Part shown: piece by piece, positions 1-8,088 of the stretch
Layout of the letters: each line of letters starts with the position of its first letter
Numbering within the stretch: position 1 is the stretch's first letter
Assembly (NCBI GenBank): GCA_965658025.1
Contig: CBFHQL010000022.1
Coordinates: 1 to 25,257 of the forward strand
Source of the DNA: UBA3537 sp965658025
GTDB taxonomy: Bacteria > Bacteroidota > Bacteroidia > Flavobacteriales > Flavobacteriaceae
DNA length: 25,257 nt
Direction of reading: 5' to 3'
Made by a program: the position numbers and the translations under genes
Notes under the pieces: model-generated
Seen by the model: only the letters and a program-made list of their open reading frames with translations
The model's database searches: none
What the model was told of the DNA's origin: nothing

Positions 1-1014
1 CTATATTTAGGTGAAGCGAATCGCGGAGATGGAGTGTTCACTATTGGAAGTTCTATGAATGGAGATGGCGAAGTAGAATCATTAAATGCTAATGAAGTGC
101 CTATGTATTTGTTTCGTTCTTCAACGACAGAAATAATAGTGCCGAAAGATGTCACGTCATTGAGCTCTGATGATATTGGAATTTTCATTACAGTTAACAA
201 TGTAGAATTTATTGAAAACGAAATAGGACAACCTTATGTATCACCAACTGACGATTATGATACAGAACGGACAATACAACGCTGCTCAGATTTTGAGTAT
301 ACAACATTTAAGTTACAAACATCGGCTTTCGCTTTATTTCAAAACAATATACTCCCATCTGGTGGTGGTTCAATTTCTGGAATTGTTTCAAAGACTTACA
401 ATGGTAGTGATTTGGTTTTAAAATTAAATTCCATCAATAATGTTCAAATGGATAGTAATCGCTGTCAATTATTAGATATCAATGATTTTTCTCCAATTTT
501 CGAAGATGATTTTGAGTCATATACAAATTATAGTAATATTTTAGGTCAATGGACTAATTATGCTGAGGAGGGCAGTTTATACTGGCTTGCAAAAACAACT
601 TACGATAACCAAAATTCTGGAAGTAAAATTGCTTCTATGAGTGCCTACAATAGTGGAGATTCAAGTAATATTGTATGGCTAATTACTCCAGTCATAGATT
701 TAGATGCTCAAGGTGCTGAATTTGTAAATTTTAAATCCTCACAATCTTACGCTGATAACTGCGATTTACAACTTTTAATTTCTACAGACTGGGATGGTAA
801 TGAAAATTCAATATCCACTTCAACATGGGAAATTTTAAATGCAAATATATCCTCCGATTCTGATTATTACCAAAACTGGGTTGATTCTGGGCTTACTGAT
901 TTAAGTTCTTACAGTGGAAATGCATACATTGCCATCAAATATATCGGTAGTAATGACCCTAATTACGATGGAACTTTTGAAATTGATGATTTTCAAGTAT
1001 TAGTTCAAAATTAA
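1..1014 (+). CDS. DUF5689 / choice-of-anchor J surface protein, 3' part
   Basis: The frame is open from base 1, so the gene starts outside the window; 337 residues are visible. The first half (about residues 1-160) resembles the DUF5689 domain of Bacteroidota surface proteins, with the run LPSGGGSISGIV and the ending MDSNRC. The second half (from about 166) looks like a choice-of-anchor J jelly-roll domain: it opens with FEDDFESY, has the core WLITPVIDL, and ends with FEIDDFQVLVQN. These domains occur in exported proteins of unknown ligand, sometimes next to nucleases or adhesins. No type IX sorting tail follows; the protein ends directly after the jelly-roll. The next gene starts 10 bases downstream on the same strand, so the two are probably co-transcribed. 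Domain calls rest on motif recall, not a search. Confidence 0.75.
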   Translation, partial: LYLGEANRGDGVFTIGSSMNGDGEVESLNANEVPMYLFRSSTTEIIVPKDVTSLSSDDIGIFITVNNVEFIENEIGQPYVSPTDDYDTERTIQRCSDFEYTTFKLQTSAFALFQNNILPSGGGSISGIVSKTYNGSDLVLKLNSINNVQMDSNRCQLLDINDFSPIFEDDFESYTNYSNILGQWTNYAEEGSLYWLAKTTYDNQNSGSKIASMSAYNSGDSSNIVWLITPVIDLDAQGAEFVNFKSSQSYADNCDLQLLISTDWDGNENSISTSTWEILNANISSDSDYYQNWVDSGLTDLSSYSGNAYIAIKYIGSNDPNYDGTFEIDDFQVLVQN

Positions 1015-1024
1015 ATAATAAGAA

Positions 1025-3067
1025 ATGAAAAAGTTTTACGCTATACTATGCCTATCCATAGCATCACTTACACAACTGCAAGCTCAAGCCCCACAGGGGT
1101 TTAACTACCAAGCTACGGTTAGAAACAGCTCAGGAGATTTAATTATAAATACCAATGTGTATTTTAAGTTTAATGTGATGCAGGGCTCTCAAACCAGTCT
1201 TCCTGTATTTACAGAAATCCACTATGTCCCAACAGACGATTTAGGACAGGTCAATCTTGTGATTGGACAAGGCACAGCTACTGAAGGTGTTTTTTCCGAA
1301 TTGGATTGGTCATTGGGGAGTTATTATTTAGGAATAGAACTCGATACAGGTAATGGCTATGTGGCTATGGGAACCACACAACTCTTGAGCGTACCCTACG
1401 CACTTTATGCAGAAAACAGTGGCAACAGCACACCAACAACACCAAATTTAGAAACTGTACTTGCTGAAAATAACTCAGCCAACAACCAACAGATAAAAGA
1501 TTTACAAGACCCTACTGATGCTCAGGATGCAGTGACATTGGCATATGTTTCAGAGTTGGAGGCTCAAATTGAAGAGATTAACTCAACCATTGACAATGAT
1601 AATGATGGATTCTCTGAAAATCAAGGTGATTGTAATGATAACAATCCTGAAATATACCCAAATGCAGAAGAAATACAAGATGGTGTAGACAATGATTGTG
1701 ATGGTGAAATAGATGAATCTAATGATTTGAATACTGATGATGATGGAGATGGATATACAGAAGATGAAGGAGATTGTAATGATTCTGATGCCTCCATTTA
1801 TCCAGGTGCTATTGATGTATGTGATGGGATTGATAGTAATTGTGATGGACAAGACTCAATAAATGCTCAAACGCTTCCAATTTCATTACTTTATTATTGT
1901 TTAAATGCTGACGTAGAAACACCTTTATCAGCTGAGACAGATGGTGCTGTATTATATGAGTGGTTTTCATCTGAGTTTCCTGGTGTAGTTGTGTCAAATA
2001 ATAGTTATTTATATCCAGATACATCAAATGTTGGTATTACAAGATATTCGTGTAAAGTTACTACCGGTGATTTAGAATGCGATTATTTTTATACAATTAC
2101 AACTGAAGTTCATGTAGTTGCCCCTCCATCAATTGAGTCTTTATCAATGAATGTTAAAAGTGGCGATTATTTTGATGTTAGTCCAACACCTGATGGATTC
2201 TACGGCTGTCCCACGAATGGAATTCAATATACATGGGTAGTTTCTTCAAATATTACAGGAGCCTCTAACGAATCTACTCCCCAAAATAATATTAATCAAA
2301 CCTTGATAAATTTAAGTAATTCTCTCCAAAGTGTTCTGTATACAGTTACTCCAAGCAACGGTGTTGGTTGTGTAGGCTTACCTTTTGTTTTAGAAGTTAC
2401 TGTCTCTGGTTCATTTCCTGATTTTGAAGATAATAATATTCATTATTTACCATATGGTAACCAAATTTGGACTGTTGACAATGCACAGGTAACTACTTAT
2501 AAGGATGGAACACCTATTCCACAGGTAACCGATCCTTTGGAATGGTCAAGCCTTACCACTGGAGCATGGACGTATTATAATAATGACCCCACAAAAGGAA
2601 AACTTTATAATTGGTATGCTGTTATGGGAATTCATGACACAGACCCAAGTACACCTAATAAAGAATTTGCGCCTGAGGGATGGCATATCCCTAGTGAAAA
2701 TGAATGGAATAATTTGTATGATTATTTAATTTCAAATGGTTACAATTATGATTGTAGTACAAATGAAAACAAGATTTTGAAAGCAGTATCGTCCAGAAAT
2801 GGATGGGCTCCATTACCAAATGTTGATGGCTCTCCAGGGAATAACCCAGCTTCTAACAATATAAGTGGCTTTGATGTTTATCCTACAGGGTTTGGAAATG
2901 AGAATGGATTTATCATGGAGAATTCAGCATCAATTTTTTGGTCATCTACCGAATCTGATATAAATTCAGCAAAACAGTTCCAGTTTTTTTCAGGAAATTA
3001 TGGGACAACTCCAGGTTTTTCATGGCCAAAAAATAGATTTTTATCAATAAGATTTATCAAAGATTAA
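1025..3067 (+). CDS. Secreted MopE-repeat / FISUMP domain protein
   Basis: This 680-residue protein has a clean signal peptide (MKKFYAILCLSIASLTQLQA). Residues 21-130 are the exported-protein module that often opens with APQGFNYQATVRN in flavobacteria. Residues about 155-190 (DPTDAQDAVTLAYV, then a short predicted coiled coil) resemble tail-fibre-like stalk sequence. Two Asp/Asn/Cys-rich MopE-type putative metal-binding repeats lie at about 191-230 and 237-277, each with GDCND and a later DxxCDG. After an Ig/PKD-like middle part, residues about 470-680 match the Fibrobacter succinogenes major paralogous (FISUMP, TIGR02145) domain: GKLYNWYAV, PEGWHIPSENEW, FWSSTE, and a C-terminal LSIRFIKD. 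It is likely an outer-surface or secreted binding protein; the ligand is unknown. The D/N-rich repeats suggest calcium or other metal binding (inference). Confidence 0.85.
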   Translation: MKKFYAILCLSIASLTQLQAQAPQGFNYQATVRNSSGDLIINTNVYFKFNVMQGSQTSLPVFTEIHYVPTDDLGQVNLVIGQGTATEGVFSELDWSLGSYYLGIELDTGNGYVAMGTTQLLSVPYALYAENSGNSTPTTPNLETVLAENNSANNQQIKDLQDPTDAQDAVTLAYVSELEAQIEEINSTIDNDNDGFSENQGDCNDNNPEIYPNAEEIQDGVDNDCDGEIDESNDLNTDDDGDGYTEDEGDCNDSDASIYPGAIDVCDGIDSNCDGQDSINAQTLPISLLYYCLNADVETPLSAETDGAVLYEWFSSEFPGVVVSNNSYLYPDTSNVGITRYSCKVTTGDLECDYFYTITTEVHVVAPPSIESLSMNVKSGDYFDVSPTPDGFYGCPTNGIQYTWVVSSNITGASNESTPQNNINQTLINLSNSLQSVLYTVTPSNGVGCVGLPFVLEVTVSGSFPDFEDNNIHYLPYGNQIWTVDNAQVTTYKDGTPIPQVTDPLEWSSLTTGAWTYYNNDPTKGKLYNWYAVMGIHDTDPSTPNKEFAPEGWHIPSENEWNNLYDYLISNGYNYDCSTNENKILKAVSSRNGWAPLPNVDGSPGNNPASNNISGFDVYPTGFGNENGFIMENSASIFWSSTESDINSAKQFQFFSGNYGTTPGFSWPKNRFLSIRFIKD

Positions 3068-3070
3068 ACA

Positions 3071-3156
3071 ATGAAAAGATATTTACTTTTTTTAGCGTAA
3101 GTCTAACTTTTACTCTCCAAGCCCCGTGTTTAAAACCAGCGCCGTCAGGCGCTTAA
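3071..3156 (+). pseudogene. Frameshifted signal-peptide stub of a lost secreted protein
   Basis: An ATG three bases after the previous stop gives MKRYLLFLA and then a stop at 3098-3100. If one T is added to the seven-T run at 3087-3093, the frame reads MKRYLLFFSVSLTFTLQA, a convincing signal peptide. It then continues PCLKPAPSGA to a stop at 3154-3156. This looks like the 5' end of a third secreted-protein gene whose body has been lost, with the accessory gene at 3167-4045 now abutting it. The alternative is a short spurious reading frame; the quality of the restored signal peptide argues against that but does not exclude it. Confidence 0.45.
3130..3153 (-). terminator. Candidate terminator of the 3167-4045 gene
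   Basis: A 6-bp perfect stem (3138-3143 with 3148-3153, loop GTCA) is followed, reading leftwards, by a GG and a short TTTTA. It sits 14 bases after the stop codon of the leftward gene. The T-run is short, so strength is uncertain. Confidence 0.4.
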
Positions 3157-3166
3157 AAAAGTTTAA

Positions 3167-4045
3167 TTAATCTGCTTTTTTGTAATTTTTTAAAAAGTTT
3201 CTAAATTTTTGGACGACAAATTCATGGTCTTTTTCATAATCCATAAAATCTTTGTAGAACAAGGGGCAGACGATATAATAAAAGAAAGGTCTCATTAGCT
3301 GATTCCTTTTGCTTGAACTCATATTTTTAGGCATCTCTACACTGAAATCAATTAATGAATAAAAAATCTTGGAACAATTAGCATTATTTAAAAATAGTTC
3401 AATTTCATTAACTATCATTTTTTTATTTTTTATTTCATGTCCAAATGAGTTATCAAACGTTTTTAATTTATCATTATCTAATTCTCTAGCGAAAAAATTC
3501 GATTGATTATTCTCAATACTCCACTTTGCATTTGAAACAAGTTCAAACAACTGACGAAAATTTAGTTTCAATGGAACCCCCTGTTCGGTTGTTTTCCAAA
3601 CTATGCTTTCCGCTAATTTTATAAATGCACGCTTATAAGAATACTTAAACAATAAACTCACAAAGAGTTCATTTTTAAATTTAGCCCCACTAATCTCTTT
3701 TACACTTTGGATTGAAGCTAAAATTGATTTCACATCATACCTAAAGTTTAAAGTGTCCAATAAATTATCAATATCATAGACAGTAGTGCCATCTATGTCT
3801 AAATGACGTTTTAAGTTTGCTTCGCTAAATTTATTTTCATTTGAAAAGAAAATAAAAGGGCATATGACTAATAATCTTTCAAATAGTTGTTGTTTCTCGT
3901 AATTTTTGAGACAATCAATAACATATCCGAAATAATCTTTTTTTATATCTCTATCAATAAAAGAGCTTTTAATGACATTAAAAGAATTAAACCTTTGTTT
4001 GTCATAAAAAGTAAATAATTGAATTGGTAAAAAAGATTTTTTCAT
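3167..4045 (-). CDS. Hypothetical protein, accessory gene near tRNA-Arg
   Basis: I do not recognise this 292-residue protein. It has no signal peptide or membrane segment, is rich in Lys, Phe, Asn and Ile, and looks soluble, mostly helical and basic. Notable stretches are a central GVPLKLNFRQLFELV, then HEIKNKKMIVNEIELFLNN and a C-terminal aromatic FFYYIVCPLFYKDF. No catalytic motif of a nuclease, NTPase or transferase is visible. It lies alone between a signal-peptide stub and tRNA-Arg, reads in the same direction as the tRNA, and has a plausible 3' hairpin. Base composition is more AT-rich than the neighbouring core genes, which with the tRNA position suggests acquisition. A start at the ATG at 4043-4045 (MKKSFLPIQLF) is the only good one. 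The function is unknown; a defence or phage-related role is only a guess from context. Confidence 0.65.
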   Translation of the reverse strand: MKKSFLPIQLFTFYDKQRFNSFNVIKSSFIDRDIKKDYFGYVIDCLKNYEKQQLFERLLVICPFIFFSNENKFSEANLKRHLDIDGTTVYDIDNLLDTLNFRYDVKSILASIQSVKEISGAKFKNELFVSLLFKYSYKRAFIKLAESIVWKTTEQGVPLKLNFRQLFELVSNAKWSIENNQSNFFARELDNDKLKTFDNSFGHEIKNKKMIVNEIELFLNNANCSKIFYSLIDFSVEMPKNMSSSKRNQLMRPFFYYIVCPLFYKDFMDYEKDHEFVVQKFRNFLKNYKKAD

Positions 4046-4090
4046 ATCTTAAACAAATAAAAATGTGGTCAAACATTTGGCAAACGAAGA

Positions 4091-4133
4091 TAAAAAAAAT
4101 CCTAAAACCATTGATTATCAGTGTTTTAGGATT
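4091..4133 (-). terminator. Intrinsic terminator of tRNA-Arg
   Basis: Perfect 11-bp inverted repeat, 4098-4108 with 4123-4133, followed in the leftward direction by eight T residues (complement of 4092-4099). It starts 9 bases after the tRNA 3' end. Confidence 0.85.
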
Positions 4134-4141
4134 AGTAGTTG

Positions 4142-4215
4142 TGACCTCGGCAGGATTCAAACCTGCAACCTCTTGAGCCGTAATCAAGTGCACTATTCAG
4201 TTATGCTACGAGGCC
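4142..4215 (-). tRNA. tRNA-Arg (anticodon ACG)
   Basis: The complement folds as a complete cloverleaf of 74 nt. Acceptor GGCCTCG pairs with CGAGGTC (one G-U). The D arm is GCAT/GTGC. The anticodon stem CTTGA/TCAAG encloses loop TTACGGC with anticodon ACG. The T arm is GCAGG/CCTGC with loop TTTGAAT. The discriminator is A and CCA is not encoded. A34 would be edited to inosine by TadA in known systems, so this tRNA should read CGU, CGC and CGA. Confidence 0.95.
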
Positions 4216-4227
4216 TTTATAGGGCTG

Positions 4228-4256
4228 CAAATATAACTTAATAATTTTTTACGCAA
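4228..4256 (-). promoter_or_regulatory. Promoter of tRNA-Arg
   Basis: Leftward -7 box TATATTTG (4228-4235) with a TTG at -33 (4254-4256), spacing 18 bases. This fits the Bacteroidota consensus TTG-N17-23-TAnnTTTG. The box lies 12 bases before the tRNA 5' end. Confidence 0.7.
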
Positions 4257-4264
4257 AAGAATTT

Positions 4265-4292
4265 TTGTTCAAATTCAAAAAACTTAAATTTG
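4265..4292 (+). promoter_or_regulatory. Promoter of the persulfide dioxygenase-rhodanese gene
   Basis: TTG at 4265-4267, 17-base spacer, then TAAATTTG at 4285-4292, a clean Bacteroidota-type promoter. Transcription would start near 4298, which rules out any start codon upstream of the ATG at 4316. Confidence 0.7.
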
Positions 4293-4315
4293 TATGCAAA
4301 CAATATGTTTTAGCT

Positions 4316-5728
4316 ATGAAAATCGAACAAATCTATACCAAATGTCTTGCACAAGGCGCCTACTATATCGAATCGAACGGCGAAGCAGCAATTATTGACC
4401 CATTAAGAGAACCTCAGCCCTACATTGAAAGAGCTCAAAAAAGCGGTGCTCAAATCAAATTTATTTTTGAAACCCATATCCATGCCGATTTCGTTTCTGG
4501 TCATGTCGATTTGGCCAAAAAAACTGGCGCTACCATTGTATTTGGTCCGAACACAAAAACGACTTTTGATTGCTATAACGCTGCTGATAACGAAAAATTT
4601 AAAATTGGCAATATTATCATAAAAGTACTGCATACACCAGGCCATACGTTAGAATCAGTTACTTATTTATTGATTGATGAAAATGGACGGAATCATGCAA
4701 TTTTTACTGGAGACACCCTCTTTTTGGGTGATGTTGGACGTCCAGATTTGGCCATAAAATCTGATCTCACAGAAAAAGATTTAGCAGGAATGCTCTTTGA
4801 ATCTTTGCGTTCAAAAATCATGACCCTAGACAACGATGTCATTATTTATCCTGCGCATGGTGCTGGATCGGCTTGTGGAAAAAACCTCAGCAAAGAAACT
4901 GTAGGAACCATAGGGGACCAAAAGAAAACAAACTATGCCCTAAGGTCTGAAATGACCAAAGAAGAGTTTGTAAAAGAGGTGTTAGACGGTATCAGTCCTC
5001 CCCCACAATATTTTGCCAAAAATGCACTACTCAACAAAACGGGTTATTCAGATTTAGATCAAGTATTGGCTTCTGGAGATACGCCACTTTCAGTGGATTT
5101 ATTTCAAGAACTTGCCGAAAACAAAAATACCCTCATTCTCGATGTGAGAACACAACAAGAGTTTGTGAAAAACCACATCCCCGGATCAATTTTTATTGGA
5201 CTCAATGGTGGTTTTGCACCATGGGTAGGCGCACTTATAGAGGACATCACTCAACCGCTTTTGTTGGTTGTCCCTGAAGGAAAATCCGAAGAAGCCGTGA
5301 CTCGATTGGCACGAGTTGGCTACGACAATACCCTTGGTTATTTAGAAGGTGGAATCAAGGCCTGGATGAGTACTGGAAAAGCAACGGATCAAATTGATTC
5401 TATCTCTGCTAATGAATTTGAAAAATTAATCAAAAACAAACCACTCAATGTTTTGGATGTAAGAAAAGACGGAGAATATTTGTCCATGCATTTGAAAGGC
5501 GACCATGTACAGCATTTTGCTTTGGATTACATCAATGAGAAAATGGAGCAAATTGACAACTCCAAAACCTACCATATTCATTGTGCTGGTGGATACCGAT
5601 CTGTAATTGCCGCTTCTATTTTAAAAAGGCAAGGACACCATAATGTTGTAGATATTGCAGGTGGATTTGCCGCATTGAAAAAGACCAATCTAAAAATGAG
5701 CAACTATGTTTGCCCATCAACATTGTGA
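4316..5728 (+). CDS. CstB-like persulfide dioxygenase with two rhodanese domains
   Basis: This 470-residue protein starts at the ATG at 4316; an upstream TTG in the same frame falls inside the promoter. Residues 1 to about 235 are an ETHE1-type metallo-beta-lactamase fold. It has the metal-binding HIHADFVSGH (54-63), HTPGHT near 106-111, a GDTLFLGDVGRPD segment near 132-144, and PAHG near 179-182. Two rhodanese modules follow. The first (about 255-355) lacks the active-site Cys: the loop reads VVPEGKSEEA. The second (about 363-470) keeps HIHCAGGYRS with Cys at about 423. This order, dioxygenase, inactive rhodanese homology domain, active rhodanese, is that of staphylococcal CstB, which oxidises persulfide to thiosulfate. 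The role is therefore probably sulfide/persulfide detoxification. It is transcribed alone from its own promoter and converges on clpS with an 8-base gap. Confidence 0.9.
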   Translation: MKIEQIYTKCLAQGAYYIESNGEAAIIDPLREPQPYIERAQKSGAQIKFIFETHIHADFVSGHVDLAKKTGATIVFGPNTKTTFDCYNAADNEKFKIGNIIIKVLHTPGHTLESVTYLLIDENGRNHAIFTGDTLFLGDVGRPDLAIKSDLTEKDLAGMLFESLRSKIMTLDNDVIIYPAHGAGSACGKNLSKETVGTIGDQKKTNYALRSEMTKEEFVKEVLDGISPPPQYFAKNALLNKTGYSDLDQVLASGDTPLSVDLFQELAENKNTLILDVRTQQEFVKNHIPGSIFIGLNGGFAPWVGALIEDITQPLLLVVPEGKSEEAVTRLARVGYDNTLGYLEGGIKAWMSTGKATDQIDSISANEFEKLIKNKPLNVLDVRKDGEYLSMHLKGDHVQHFALDYINEKMEQIDNSKTYHIHCAGGYRSVIAASILKRQGHHNVVDIAGGFAALKKTNLKMSNYVCPSTL

Positions 5729-5736
5729 ACCAACGA

Positions 5737-6012
5737 TTAAGCAATTTCGGCACTTAAACCCGCTTGTAAAAGTTTTGTACAGCGTGGTTTCAAATCGTCA
5801 TAAGGTCCAGTTTTTACAGTACATTTCCCTTTGTAATGTACCAAAATAGAACATTGCTCAGCTTGTTCGTATGAATGGTTACATACATCTACTAAAGTTT
5901 CTATCACATGGTCAAATGTATTCACATCGTCATTAAATAATACGATTTCATTAAACGAACCATGATCTTCAGTCGTTTCAACCGCCTCTTGTATGTGCTC
6001 TTTTGTTCCCAT
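5737..6012 (-). CDS. clpS: ATP-dependent Clp protease adaptor ClpS
   Basis: This 91-residue protein has the usual size and the ClpS core: VLFNDDVNTFDHVIETL, where the NDD/NTFDHV segment (27-35) lines the pocket for N-degron residues. The later HYKGKCTVKTG segment is also typical. ClpS docks on the N-domain of ClpA/ClpC and delivers proteins with bulky hydrophobic N-terminal residues to ClpP (N-end rule). It is the last gene of the long leftward operon. Its ATG (6010-6012) lies inside the 3' end of prmA, a 35-base overlap in another frame, so translation is probably coupled. No intrinsic terminator is evident between its stop and the convergent rhodanese gene. Confidence 0.93.
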   Translation of the reverse strand: MGTKEHIQEAVETTEDHGSFNEIVLFNDDVNTFDHVIETLVDVCNHSYEQAEQCSILVHYKGKCTVKTGPYDDLKPRCTKLLQAGLSAEIA

Positions 6013-6850
6013 TAGTTTTTTTAAATTTTAGGGCCACCCAATCATTTTTGGAAATTTGTGCGTCCAAACCTAACTCGTGCTGTACACACACCTCTTGAAT
6101 CAAAGGGATATCTTGTTTGTAAAAACCGCTTAAAAATAATAAACCCTTTGGATTTAAACAAGACGCATATTGAGGAATATCGTTCATAAGAATATTTCTA
6201 TTGATGTTTGCTATAATGACATCATACGATTTATCTTTCAAAAGCTGTACATCTCCTTTTAAAACATTGATTTTTTTACATGAATTCCGTTCACAATTTT
6301 CCAAACTATTGACAAAACACCACTCATCGATATCGATAGCATCAATATGAGCAGCACCTCTTTTCTCGGCCAAAATCGCCAAAACACCTGTACCGCAACC
6401 CATATCTAAAACAGATTTCTTTGTAAAATCTGTATCTAGAATATATTGAATCATCATGTGTGTCGTCTCATGATGTCCAGTGCCAAAACTCATTTTGGGT
6501 TCAATGACAATGTCATATTCAGTATTGGTTTTTTCGTGAAAAGGGGCACGAACTGTGCAACGGCGATCTACTACAATAGGATGAAAATTTTCTTCCCATT
6601 TAGCATTCCAATTGACTTGTTCAATTTCTTCTGAATTGTATTGTATTGAAAAGGCATCGTTTTTCAATAGTTGAACATCATCCAAAATATTTGAATGGTG
6701 TTCTTTTTTTTGAATGTAAGCGGTTACACCATTAGTATGCTCAACAAAACTTTCAAAACCTGCGTAGCCAAGTTCAGCTATAAGAATTTCCACTCCTGGG
6801 TGTTGTGGTGTGACCGTAAAATGATATCCAATGTAAATGGATGCGTCCAT
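5978..6850 (-). CDS. prmA: Ribosomal protein L11 methyltransferase PrmA
   Basis: This is a 290-residue SAM-dependent methyltransferase. Motif I is VLDMGCGTGVLAI (147-159), the PrmA linker motif MSFGTGHHETT is at 120-130, the acidic ribose-binding strand DAIDIDEW follows, and the NIN substrate motif is in VIIANINRNIL. The N-terminal about 75 residues form the small L11-recognition domain. The enzyme methylates amino groups of ribosomal protein L11; the mark is not essential in E. coli. The last 10 or so residues (NGNKRAHTRGG) extend beyond the usual end at WVALKFKK and overlap clpS. The start at 6850 leaves three bases after the tpiA stop. Confidence 0.93.
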   Translation of the reverse strand: MDASIYIGYHFTVTPQHPGVEILIAELGYAGFESFVEHTNGVTAYIQKKEHHSNILDDVQLLKNDAFSIQYNSEEIEQVNWNAKWEENFHPIVVDRRCTVRAPFHEKTNTEYDIVIEPKMSFGTGHHETTHMMIQYILDTDFTKKSVLDMGCGTGVLAILAEKRGAAHIDAIDIDEWCFVNSLENCERNSCKKINVLKGDVQLLKDKSYDVIIANINRNILMNDIPQYASCLNPKGLLFLSGFYKQDIPLIQEVCVQHELGLDAQISKNDWVALKFKKTNGNKRAHTRGG

Positions 6851-6853
6851 TTT

Positions 6854-7603
6854 CTAAAATGAATTGACAATCGCACTAAAATGCTCTGCATCTAAGGATG
6901 CGCCTCCAATAAGACCTCCATCTACATCTGGTTTAGAAAAGATTTCTTTGGCATTGGCAGACTTTACACTGCCTCCATAAAGAATTGAAACCTCATCAGC
7001 TAATGCAGAGGAATACTGATCGGCAAGTGTTTGTCTTATAAATGCATGCATGTCTTGGGCCTGATCAGGTGTAGCTGTTTCACCAGTTCCAATAGCCCAT
7101 ACAGGTTCGTAAGCCAAGACAATGTGGCTCCAAGCTGATGCTGGCAAATGGAATAGCGCATTTTTAATTTGACTGGCTACAACTTCATTTTCATTTCCTG
7201 CTTTTCGATCTTTTAGTTCTTCTCCAAAACAAAAAATAACACGCATATCATGAGCAAGGGCAGTATCTACTTTTTTGGCGAGTAATGCATCTGTTTCATT
7301 GAAATAAGCGCGGCGCTCACTGTGGCCCAAAATAACGGTATGGACACCCACACTGGTGAGCATGCTTGCACTCACCTCCCCTGTAAAAGCTCCATGTTCT
7401 GCGTAATGCATATTTTGTGCAGCCACAGCAATTGAACTTCCTTTTAGCGAATTTGTAACAGCTAATATATTGGTGAATGGTGGTGCAACAATAACATCAG
7501 TACTAGGATGGTGATGCTGTTCTAAAAGTTTTGAAATTAATAGTTCAGAATCTACATGATCGTTATTCATTTTCCAGTTTCCAGCAACAATTTGTTTTCT
7601 CAT
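6854..7603 (-). CDS. tpiA: Triosephosphate isomerase
   Basis: This is a 249-residue TIM-barrel enzyme interconverting dihydroxyacetone phosphate and glyceraldehyde 3-phosphate in glycolysis and gluconeogenesis. All key elements are present: AGNWKMN with catalytic Lys11, LGHSERR with His94, AYEPVWAIGTG with Glu166, the flexible loop 6 beginning at about 167, and phosphate-binding ILYGGSVKSAN plus GGLIGGASL near the C-terminus. Its ATG overlaps the stop of the upstream thioredoxin gene by four bases (ATGA-type junction), so the two are translationally coupled in the leftward operon. Confidence 0.97.
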   Translation of the reverse strand: MRKQIVAGNWKMNNDHVDSELLISKLLEQHHHPSTDVIVAPPFTNILAVTNSLKGSSIAVAAQNMHYAEHGAFTGEVSASMLTSVGVHTVILGHSERRAYFNETDALLAKKVDTALAHDMRVIFCFGEELKDRKAGNENEVVASQIKNALFHLPASAWSHIVLAYEPVWAIGTGETATPDQAQDMHAFIRQTLADQYSSALADEVSILYGGSVKSANAKEIFSKPDVDGGLIGGASLDAEHFSAIVNSF

Positions 7604-8088
7604 TTTAAGTGTTTTCTTAGGTTTTTATCTTTTGTTTTAATGGCTCTATAGACTACAATTTTTCCTTTGTCATCTACAATTATGTAGCGAGGAATCCAAT
7701 CTAAATCTAAAAATTTGCCCATGGCACCTTTCCATCCAGATTGCATGTAGTAATGATCACCTCTTAATTCGTGTTTTTGAATGCCCTTTTTCCAGGCATT
7801 TATAGATTTGTCCAAAGACAAGTATACATAAGTTGTATTGCGATAATCGTTCTGAAGTTCTTTTAGTTTTGGAAGACTTTTTACACAATCTTTACACCAC
7901 GAGGCCCAGACATCTATAAAGATGGTTTCTCCCTTATGTTTTTCTAAAATTGTACTAAAAGGTACTACCGATCCGTCTAAGGTTATAAACTCATCATTCA
8001 ACGCTTCATCTGAGAAGGTAGTAACTGGTTCTGTTTGACAATTCAGCAGCGAACTTCCAATCAAAAAGGATAAAAATAATTTTTTCAT
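7600..8088 (-). CDS. TlpA-like thioredoxin-fold lipoprotein
   Basis: The protein is 162 residues long. The N-terminus MKKLFLSFLIGSSLLNC is a lipoprotein-type signal with Cys17 as the likely lipidated residue, though Asn at -1 is unusual. The thioredoxin motif is VWASWCKDC (Cys65, Cys68), followed by the cis-proline region DWIPRYIIVDDKGKIV. TlpA/ResA-type proteins are periplasm-facing thiol-disulfide oxidoreductases that keep cysteines reduced, for example in cytochrome or envelope protein maturation. The substrate here is unknown. It directly abuts the upstream permease stop and overlaps tpiA by four bases. The DoxX/MauE-like protein two genes upstream also suggests a redox function (inference). 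Confidence 0.88.
   Translation of the reverse strand: MKKLFLSFLIGSSLLNCQTEPVTTFSDEALNDEFITLDGSVVPFSTILEKHKGETIFIDVWASWCKDCVKSLPKLKELQNDYRNTTYVYLSLDKSINAWKKGIQKHELRGDHYYMQSGWKGAMGKFLDLDWIPRYIIVDDKGKIVVYRAIKTKDKNLRKHLK

Noticed and set aside
3101..3160. Possible integron attC-like site (GTCTAAC near the stub)
   Set aside because: No matching GTTRRRY partner or paired L boxes within a proper distance, and no integrase in view.
4002..4193. Short frame running through tRNA-Arg and its terminator
   Set aside because: It covers the tRNA and a strong terminator hairpin; no protein-like character.
4265..4315. Longer start (TTG at 4265) for the persulfide dioxygenase gene
   Set aside because: The TTG and following bases form the promoter (-33 TTG, spacer 17, TAAATTTG). 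The ATG at 4316 begins the conserved domain.
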